NCBI RefSeq assembly: GCF_003692965.1
Contig: NZ_REHC01000002.1
Coordinates: 20,935-84,934, forward strand
Source: Lactobacillus sp. ESL0246
GTDB lineage: Bacteria > Bacillota > Bacilli > Lactobacillales > Lactobacillaceae
DNA: 64,000 nt
Reading direction: 5' to 3'
Shown here piece after piece: positions 57,643-64,000 of the stretch. A program made the translations under genes and the position numbers. Every line of letters starts with the position of its first letter. Position 1 is the first letter of the stretch. The notes beneath the pieces were generated by a model. It saw only the letters and a program-made list of their open reading frames with translations, did no database searches and was not told the origin of the DNA.

Positions 57643-59100
57643 TTATAAAATCGGTGATAACATTCGTGAGAAACTTTGTAGTGTCTTAAGCCATCGCCCT
57701 TGTTCTGCAATCATTTGAGGTGTCAGTAAGTAAGAATTTTGCATATCTTCTTCAAAAGATTGTGCTACTTCACGAGCAAAATTTTTATCATAGAAAACGG
57801 CTATATCTTCAAAATTGAGGTCGTAAGAACGATAATCTTGATTCATTGACCCTACTGTAGCAAAGGTATCATCAACTACAATCGTTTTGGCATGAATGAA
57901 TCCTTTAGTATAGATATAGATTTTGGTACCGTATCGTGATAGCTCGTTGGCGTACCACTGTGTTGCCCGATAAATGAAAGGATGGTCGGGTTTGCAAGGA
58001 ATCATAATGCGCAAATCAATCCCAGACATAGCTATTGTCTGTAAAGTGGCAAACATTGCATCATCGGGAATCAGATAAGGTGTTTGCAGCCAGAGACGTT
58101 TTTTGGCTAGTGACATCAAACGCATAATTCCATTACGCATATTGGCATTGTAATGATCAGGACCATCGGAGACAATTTGCATTGCAACATCTCCTGGTCG
58201 AATTTCATTTTCATCTAAATTGGGAAAAAGTAAGGTGTTAAATGTAATTAGCTGCTTTTCCTTTTGAATAGAAGCATTCCAATCCATCACAAACCGCTCT
58301 TGTAAAAGTAAGGAAGCCGAACCAACGATTCGAACTTGGCTGTCTCGCCAATAGCCAAATTTTTTCTTACGACTCAAATACTGGTCTCCGATATTAAAAC
58401 CGCCTGTCCAGGATGTTTTGCCGTCGATTACCACAATTTTGCGGTGCAAATGATAATTGATTCGGTATCTAGTAATCATGTTGCGGGAAGTAATAAAAGG
58501 AAGAACTTCGCCACCAGCCTTGCGTAACTGATCAAACCAAGTTTTAGTAGCACCTAGTGATCCCCATGCGTCATAAAGAAGACGTACGCTAACTCCAGCC
58601 TTGGCTTTTTTTATTAGCAAATTAAGAAATTCATTACCAATTTCATCATTATAAAAGGTATAAAACTCAACGTTAACTGTCTGTCTTGCACGTTCAATAT
58701 CGTGCATCATATCACGAAACATTGGCTTGCCATCTGTATATAGTTTAACATGGTTGTTTTTGCTTAACGGCGACTCACCCTTGTGATCAAAGAATCGGAC
58801 AACAATTTTAGCCTTGTTTGAACTATCGGCTGTACTAGTCTTTTTTGGCGCTTTTGTGATTGATTTTTGTACATTGCGTAAGCCGATGTGATTTTGCTTA
58901 TTGATTGCAAAAATATTTTCTTGTGAGATTCCTCGACCAAAAAAACCGTAAATAGTTAGTCCAATAACGGGGAAAACTAATAAAATAATTAACCAAGCCC
59001 AAGTAGTTGAAACTGAACGGCGTCTGTGAAAGACGATGTAAAAAGATAAGATGGTATTAGTAATAATGAGTATCCAAAATACGTCCCGTAATAGACTCAC
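57643..59100 (-). CDS. cls: Cardiolipin synthase
   Basis: A 485-aa enzyme that condenses phosphatidylglycerol into cardiolipin at the membrane. Two N-terminal membrane helices are followed by two phospholipase-D motifs: HRKIVVIDGKTSWTGG (around residue 225) and HAKTIVVDDTFATVGSMN (around residue 400). It overlaps the preceding hydrolase gene by 4 nt, so they are co-transcribed. Confidence 0.95.
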   Translation of the reverse strand: MSLLRDVFWILIITNTILSFYIVFHRRRSVSTTWAWLIILLVFPVIGLTIYGFFGRGISQENIFAINKQNHIGLRNVQKSITKAPKKTSTADSSNKAKIVVRFFDHKGESPLSKNNHVKLYTDGKPMFRDMMHDIERARQTVNVEFYTFYNDEIGNEFLNLLIKKAKAGVSVRLLYDAWGSLGATKTWFDQLRKAGGEVLPFITSRNMITRYRINYHLHRKIVVIDGKTSWTGGFNIGDQYLSRKKKFGYWRDSQVRIVGSASLLLQERFVMDWNASIQKEKQLITFNTLLFPNLDENEIRPGDVAMQIVSDGPDHYNANMRNGIMRLMSLAKKRLWLQTPYLIPDDAMFATLQTIAMSGIDLRIMIPCKPDHPFIYRATQWYANELSRYGTKIYIYTKGFIHAKTIVVDDTFATVGSMNQDYRSYDLNFEDIAVFYDKNFAREVAQSFEEDMQNSYLLTPQMIAEQGRWLKTLQSFSRMLSPIL

Positions 59101-60047
59101 TTAAGTCCTCCTGAATTATTTTTAAAACCAATAAATTTATTAACCATATTAATCACAAATGGATTATCATGCATCCAACTATGCTCAGCGTCCTTAGATC
59201 CACGAACTTCAACCTCATGATAAGATTTTGCATTGGGCGCTAAAATGTAACGAATACTTTTGGCCGAAATAACTGAAATAAATTTGTCACTGTTGGTGTT
59301 ATCTAAAACATTACCATAAATATTTAATACAGAAATATTGGGATTAAATTGTTTACGGTGAAATAGTAGATACAGATAATGTATGTTAATCACATTGGGC
59401 CGTCCATTGTGATTAAAGCCGTTAACATTGGGGATGTCGCCTAAATAAGTCACACCGTCAAATGGTCCTGCAATGAAGATGCACTTAGTTAAACGGGGAA
59501 AGTTTTTTTTGCGATATGTGCGCATTTCAGTCCGAACCACACATGGACACGCTAATGAATGTGCAACAGCTGTATACTGGGTAAAGTGATAATGTTTAGC
59601 TAAAAAAGGTAATACAAAACGTAAGTAGTAGTCAATTGCATAAACGCCAACAATTCGTTGACGAAAAACAACTTGAATAATGGGATTTTCATCACCGGTC
59701 CAAGTGCCTTCTAATTTAAAGTTACCTAGTAAATCAGCAGTAACTTTGAGGTAATTGGTGTCACCTTTTTCCTTTAAAGCTGTTTTAACCATAACGTTGG
59801 TTGTATAATCACCGCCACGGAAACCATGAAAATATATTATGGGTATTTGTTCAAAATTACCACGCTTTTTTTCAACAGTCGTCCTATCATCAATATGTTG
59901 CTTATGAAGACGCAAAAAAATACGTAGAGGTGCAATTGTCGCCAAAATTGCTAATGCTATCATATTGAATCGACTGGGATCTTTTGATAGATTGTGTTTG
60001 TGGTTTTTTTCCGCATCTTCTTTATATTTTTTTGTGTTGAAAAACAT
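59097..60047 (-). CDS. DUF915-type alpha/beta hydrolase
   Basis: A 316-aa protein with an N-terminal hydrophobic segment and an alpha/beta-hydrolase region: IPIIYFHGFRGG as the oxyanion strand and TAVAHSLACPCVVR where the nucleophile elbow should lie. The elbow reads AHSLA instead of GxSxG, keeping the serine. DUF915 members are cell-surface or membrane-bound hydrolases of unknown substrate. It precedes cls with a 4-nt overlap, which suggests a role connected with lipids. Confidence 0.78.
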   Translation of the reverse strand: MFFNTKKYKEDAEKNHKHNLSKDPSRFNMIALAILATIAPLRIFLRLHKQHIDDRTTVEKKRGNFEQIPIIYFHGFRGGDYTTNVMVKTALKEKGDTNYLKVTADLLGNFKLEGTWTGDENPIIQVVFRQRIVGVYAIDYYLRFVLPFLAKHYHFTQYTAVAHSLACPCVVRTEMRTYRKKNFPRLTKCIFIAGPFDGVTYLGDIPNVNGFNHNGRPNVINIHYLYLLFHRKQFNPNISVLNIYGNVLDNTNSDKFISVISAKSIRYILAPNAKSYHEVEVRGSKDAEHSWMHDNPFVINMVNKFIGFKNNSGGLK

Positions 60048-60118
60048 AATACCACCTTAATACTAGAGTTAGTTATATTTTAGCATTGCTGGCAAATTTT
60101 TTAAGAAAAGAGATACAA

Positions 60119-60922
60119 ATGAAATTCTATGCAGTCAAAAAAGGTCGTCAACCAGGTGTTTATCGCACTTGGGAAGCGGCAAAAAAACAGGTTGATGGCT
60201 ATCCCAACGCGGAATATAAGTCCTTCAAACAGGTAACAGATGCTACCGAATATTTGAATTGGGATAGAGCAACTGTTAATCAATTTTTTCAAAAGGATGA
60301 AACTTCATTAAAGCAGGCGATTGCCAAGATCCAGAATGAAAGCCAAACTATTTCAAAAATATCAAAGCAGCAATCAACTCCACCGCAAAGTAAAACGGTT
60401 CCCCGTTTTAGTAATTTGGATAAGTCGAGCGAATATTTTGCAACAATTTACACCGATGGAGGAACCCGCAATACTGGCAACTTTAAAGGCGGTCACGTGC
60501 GGGCAACTGATAAAGCAGCATGGGCTTATCTTATTGAGTGGCAGCAAGAAGGCAAGCAAATGTCAACTTATGATTCAAATGGTGAATTTGGTGCTACTAA
60601 TAATAAGATGGAATTAACAGCCTTAATTGAAGCTCTAAAAAAGTTGCTTGAATTAGGTTTTAATAAGAAGCCATTATTATTTGTTCTTGATTCACAATAT
60701 GTCTTAAATCCAATTATTAAAGGCTGGCTTAAGGGCTGGAAAAAGCGTGGTTGGCGCAAGAGTACTCCTGGTGAAATTGCAAACCTTGAATGTTGGCAGG
60801 AACTTGACAGATTGCTTGCACAATTTTTACAGCCTAAATTTGAATGGACTAAAGGACATGCCAATAATCGTGGCAATGAATTTGTTGATCGTACATTAAA
60901 TAAGTTTATGGATCAGATGTGA
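60119..60922 (+). CDS. rnhA: Ribonuclease HI with N-terminal RNA/DNA-hybrid-binding domain
   Basis: A 267-aa protein. The N-terminal 45 residues (KFYAVKKGRQPGVYRTWEAA, ending in FKQVTDA) form the hybrid-binding viroplasmin-type domain. The RNase H catalytic domain (about 110-267) has IYTDGGTRNTG, NKMELTALIEAL, VLDSQYVLNPI and the late Asp in NEFVDR, completing the DEDD active site. It removes RNA from RNA/DNA hybrids. ATG 60119 is chosen because it starts the conserved domain. Confidence 0.94.
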   Translation: MKFYAVKKGRQPGVYRTWEAAKKQVDGYPNAEYKSFKQVTDATEYLNWDRATVNQFFQKDETSLKQAIAKIQNESQTISKISKQQSTPPQSKTVPRFSNLDKSSEYFATIYTDGGTRNTGNFKGGHVRATDKAAWAYLIEWQQEGKQMSTYDSNGEFGATNNKMELTALIEALKKLLELGFNKKPLLFVLDSQYVLNPIIKGWLKGWKKRGWRKSTPGEIANLECWQELDRLLAQFLQPKFEWTKGHANNRGNEFVDRTLNKFMDQM

Positions 60923-60948
60923 TACTGTTTGCCTTGCACTACAATTAC

Positions 60949-61893
60949 TCATCCAAAAAGGTGACTAAAGAAATCACTGATATTGTGCCATAATTGTTCA
61001 AATAGATTTTGATTTTCGGGAGTATTGATTTTATCAAAAATCCCTTTGGCATTTTTTTCAATATTTTTCGAAAGTTCTCCAGCTTGATCCTTAAAGTGAT
61101 TGTCTTTCAAGGCCCCAGAATTACGGATTTCAATTAGAATATTGATGATTTGCTGCTTTTGGTTTTCATTAATGACATTACCAAGATGGTTAATATTTAT
61201 CTGGTTGTTAACGATATCGTGAATTTGACTATCAGAAACGTTATTACCAATTTTTCCCATTTCTTGTTTGGCACCCGCAACTGCATTGTTTAATTGGGCA
61301 TCACTATAACCGTCTTTATTCTTGTTTTCTTTGGTAATTTTGCTCAGTGTTCCCATTTCATCTTGTGCTGCATTGACTTGATTTTGACTAAGTTCTTCGC
61401 CATGTTTACTGTAAGCCGCATAGACACCGGCTAAAGCGCCGGAGCCATCAATTGGAATAGCACTCGTAACGTAAATGTTGGCATCGGTAATTCCTGCGGT
61501 TAAAGCTGCATTTTTGTATTGGTCGGCTGTAATGGTTGTAATGTTATTATGGCCTTCGTAAGGAAGAATGCGGACATTGATTCCACTGCCTGCGCTGGTT
61601 TTTTGAATCATTGCACTTGACCAAACACCAGAATTGGTCGTGAAATTAGAGCCGGATGGATTAAGATACTTAACTAAATCGGAACCATTAATAGTTGTTG
61701 TTTGATAACTTGCACTATTAAGTGGCGCAATTAAAGTTTTGACTGTGCCACTACGCTGGTTGGCGGTTAGGGAGGTGCCTAGACTAACAATTGGTAAATT
61801 TTCAGCTCTAACTGATTGCTGAAAGCCATTAATGGTCAAAATACCAAAGAATAACGTTACAATAATGGTTAGAATTGTTTTTGCTTTTTTCAT
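60949..61893 (-). CDS. DUF1002-family secreted protein
   Basis: A 314-aa protein with a signal peptide (TILTIIVTLFFGILTINGF, cleavage near VRAEN). DUF1002 features follow: LGTSLTANQRSGTVKTL and ITDANIYVTSAIPIDGSGAL. A Gln/Asn/Lys-rich helical C-terminal part follows. The family is widespread in Firmicutes but its function is unknown. It is monocistronic and starts behind AAAGGAG. Confidence 0.9.
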   Translation of the reverse strand: MKKAKTILTIIVTLFFGILTINGFQQSVRAENLPIVSLGTSLTANQRSGTVKTLIAPLNSASYQTTTINGSDLVKYLNPSGSNFTTNSGVWSSAMIQKTSAGSGINVRILPYEGHNNITTITADQYKNAALTAGITDANIYVTSAIPIDGSGALAGVYAAYSKHGEELSQNQVNAAQDEMGTLSKITKENKNKDGYSDAQLNNAVAGAKQEMGKIGNNVSDSQIHDIVNNQININHLGNVINENQKQQIINILIEIRNSGALKDNHFKDQAGELSKNIEKNAKGIFDKINTPENQNLFEQLWHNISDFFSHLFG

Positions 61894-62039
61894 AAATCAA
61901 TAACTCCTTTTAATTAACCAATTATACTAAATACAAATGATAAAAGGATAATTATTGTATTGGTAGAAATCTATTTTATAGTATTTTTAAAATTCAAGAA
62001 AATTTAAGATGGTATAATAAATAATAAGGGAGGGGTGCT

Positions 62040-62885
62040 ATGATTCAGCAACCTGAATTAACGGTCATTATGCCCGTTTACAACGTTGAAAAGTACATTG
62101 GGCGGGCACTTGATCATTTGGCTAAACAAGATAATCCTAACTTTAAGTTGTTAATTATTAATGATGGTTCAACCGATAATACAAGTAAAATAGCCGAAAG
62201 TTACCGTAGTCAGTTTCGATATTTAAAAATTATTAATAAGTCCAATGGTGGGCTGTCAGATGCACGCAATGTTGGTATTGCTCATGTTGATACACCATAT
62301 TTCACTTTTCATGATGGCGATGATTGGGTTGATTCTGGTTATACGGCCTTTTTTGTGCAGGCATTTCATAATCATCCGGATGCAGCGATGGTATCATGTG
62401 GTTTTTGGCTAGATTATGAAAGCAGACATGGCTCTGTACCGGTAACCAAAAAAATTATTTGCGGCATGAAGAATAAATTGCGCAGCTATCAATTGATCAA
62501 TAATCCGTTGGGCTCGCTATTTGATAATCATATTCTAGGAACACCGGTCAAAGGTTATACTTGGAATAAGGGTTATAAGCTCTCAGTTGTTAAACAAAAT
62601 AAGCTGCAGTTCATGGAAAACTTAGCTTTTATGGAAGATCAAATTTTTAATGTTCAATATCTATCATTAACTGAAGGCTTTTATTGTAATAGTCAACCGC
62701 TATATCACTATTGGCAGCGTAAAGACAGTATGGTACATAATTTTAATTTGAAGATGATTCCTGATAATTTTAAAGCGAATTATATAGTCGCTAAAACAAT
62801 TGTTCAGAGTTTGTGGCAGGAACATAAGAAAAGCAATCTTTCTGAACAAAAACTGATTGATATTAGTGAGAGGAATCAGCGATGA
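62040..62885 (+). CDS. Glycosyltransferase family 2 protein
   Basis: A 281-aa enzyme with a GT-A fold: VIMPVYNVEKYIGRALDHL, LLIINDGSTDNTSKIAES, KSNGGLSDARNVGI and the metal motif FHDGDDWVD. GT2 enzymes transfer sugars to polymers of the cell surface. It starts behind GGGAGGGG. It shares four bases (ATGA) with the next gene. Confidence 0.93.
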   Translation: MIQQPELTVIMPVYNVEKYIGRALDHLAKQDNPNFKLLIINDGSTDNTSKIAESYRSQFRYLKIINKSNGGLSDARNVGIAHVDTPYFTFHDGDDWVDSGYTAFFVQAFHNHPDAAMVSCGFWLDYESRHGSVPVTKKIICGMKNKLRSYQLINNPLGSLFDNHILGTPVKGYTWNKGYKLSVVKQNKLQFMENLAFMEDQIFNVQYLSLTEGFYCNSQPLYHYWQRKDSMVHNFNLKMIPDNFKANYIVAKTIVQSLWQEHKKSNLSEQKLIDISERNQR

Positions 62886-63538
62886 GGGTACAAGTTAATG
62901 GTAACGAACTTTATTATAGTAAATTAGGTAGGGGAGAGCCGTTGCTATTATTACATGGCCATCATTTGGATGGTGGGATGTTTGATCAGATAATAGCGCC
63001 GTTAGCCTTATACTATACTGTTTATGTACTCGATATGCGTGGGCATGGTCTAAGTCAGGGTGAAGTTGCACAGCATTATCAATCTGAGGTTAATGATGTG
63101 GCTTCTTTCATTCGAAAAGTTAATATTCGTGGTTGCTATTGCTTTGGCTTTGATGCTGGTGGTCTTGTAGCAATGATGCTTGCAAGTCAAGATCAGGCAA
63201 TTTTTAAAAAGTTAATGGTAGCAGGTGTTTTCGTTAATGGTAATGGAATTCGACCGTATCATTATTTAACGGAAGGTTGTCTTCGCTTTTTGCAGCTGAA
63301 CCGCGAAAGTCGTGTTGAATTGACGGAAAGTTACCTGTCGGTTGACAGCTTAAAAGCAATTAAGATACCAACTTACTGTGTAGTTGGTGAAAAGGATTGG
63401 GTTAAAGTTGAGCATGTTCGCTGGTACAGCCAGTTAATCCCACAAGGACAATTAATGATAATGCCCAGACAAAAGCATAATAGTTATGCAGTTAAAAGTT
63501 TTAAGTTGCTTGATTTAATGGAAACATTCTTTAAATAA
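62882..63538 (+). CDS. Alpha/beta hydrolase with aspartate at the nucleophile position
   Basis: A 218-aa protein with LLLLHGHHLDGGMFDQI (oxyanion region), VLDMRGHGLSQG, then GFDAGGLVAMMLA, where the usual nucleophile serine of GxSxG is Asp, and a possible catalytic His in MPRQKHNSYAV. Asp nucleophiles occur in haloalkane dehalogenases and epoxide hydrolases. The protein is short and seems to lack most of a cap domain. It overlaps the GT2 gene, so they form one transcript. Confidence 0.8.
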   Translation: MRVQVNGNELYYSKLGRGEPLLLLHGHHLDGGMFDQIIAPLALYYTVYVLDMRGHGLSQGEVAQHYQSEVNDVASFIRKVNIRGCYCFGFDAGGLVAMMLASQDQAIFKKLMVAGVFVNGNGIRPYHYLTEGCLRFLQLNRESRVELTESYLSVDSLKAIKIPTYCVVGEKDWVKVEHVRWYSQLIPQGQLMIMPRQKHNSYAVKSFKLLDLMETFFK

Positions 63539-64000
63539 ATACTTATAGACTAATTATTATTTAAGTGTGGTAGTAAATCATTATATTATTTTAAATCCAA
63601 ATTACAGATAGGTGTTAAGCAAGGAGTTTAACGCTTTTTTTATGCGCTTAACAGTTTATATTGAATAATAATCAAAAAGGCAGTTATTGCCTTTTTTATT
63701 GCTTTTAAGCATAACATAATTTTAATCAATTATTAATAACCTTTGTTATCAAAGAGTTTATGTTTACTTTTTCTTCGCTTATTTAACTTATTTTATTAAT
63801 TGTTGTTTACTTAATTATTAATTGCTAAACCCATGCTAGTAGCTAATTAGCTTTAATTAAATCTAGCTTTTTTAGAATTTACAATTTTTCCTAATAACGG
63901 TAATTCTATATTACTTTTTTTTTTTTTTTTATATACTCTGTACGATCCCGCAAATTGATATATCATAAACTTAAGCGCATTTAGTAATAGCTTTCATTTC
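63539..64000. other. AT-rich tail without genes; two terminators
   Basis: GTGTTAA/TTAACGC with a T run at 63611-63641 and AAAAAGGCAGT...GCCTTTTTT at 63674-63698 are terminator-like. A run of 16 Ts lies at 63915-63930. No reading frame with start and ribosome binding site is seen. Confidence 0.6.

Overview
The window is an AT-rich Firmicute chromosome segment, best explained as a host-associated or food Lactobacillus of the L. delbrueckii/L. acidophilus group. This rests on the WalRKHIJ-htrA-rlmH cluster, SLAP-domain and BspA-type surface proteins, a helveticin J-type bacteriocin, an LL-H-type lysis cassette, and T-box, lysine and TPP riboswitches. I do not name a species. No database search was possible; names come from motifs visible in the sequence.

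Layout. 1-2 kb: leftward plsC-like acyltransferase and two GT8 glycosyltransferases (one cut by the window edge). 2-4.1 kb: deoC, a GntR/HutC regulator and two identical tRNA-Lys(CTT). 4.2-12 kb: walR-walK-walH-walI-walJ, htrA, a gene-free stretch dense in DnaA-box-like sequences, then rlmH. 12-14.2 kb: leftward ECF transporter T and fused A subunits behind a TPP riboswitch. 14.3-19.9 kb: AraC regulator, htpX-lemA, an anion permease, a HesB-like protein, a 46-aa basic protein and an HNH nuclease. 20-23.4 kb: a BspA-like repeat protein and a SLAP-domain protein.

23.4-46.5 kb is accessory. A complete type I-E CRISPR-Cas operon (cas3, cas8e, cse2, cas7e, cas5e, cas6e, cas1e, and cas2e fused to a DEDDh exonuclease) leads into 26 repeats and 25 spacers. 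Decayed mobilization-relaxase fragments lie on both sides of it. Next comes a previously unannotated small-gene unit that I read as a type I toxin-antitoxin system: a 51-aa hydrophobic/amphipathic peptide with a very strong ribosome binding site, and a divergent ~95-nt RNA whose 5' end complements the toxin's first codons. Secreted proteins, a helveticin J homologue, a holin/GH25 lysin cassette, a plasmid-type DUF536 gene and several broken genes follow. rarA is a core gene; degenerate IS1182 and ECF S-component remnants come after it.

46.6-52.8 kb: a BceAB-type ABC exporter of different base composition, an IS3-family remnant inside a 49-bp perfect inverted repeat, and a lysine-riboswitch-controlled amino-acid ABC transporter (fused binding protein/permease plus ATPase). 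52.8-64 kb is mostly housekeeping: 3-methyladenine glycosylase, DUF488, TerC, Sir2, T-box/asnA, cardiolipin synthase with a DUF915 hydrolase, RNase HI, a DUF1002 protein, a GT2 glycosyltransferase and an alpha/beta hydrolase, ending in an AT-rich gene-free tail.

The strongest candidates for new biology are the toxin-antitoxin unit at 35.7-36.1 kb, the bacteriocin/phage-lysis pairing at 38.3-41.2 kb, and the DnaA-box cluster at 11.2-11.5 kb.
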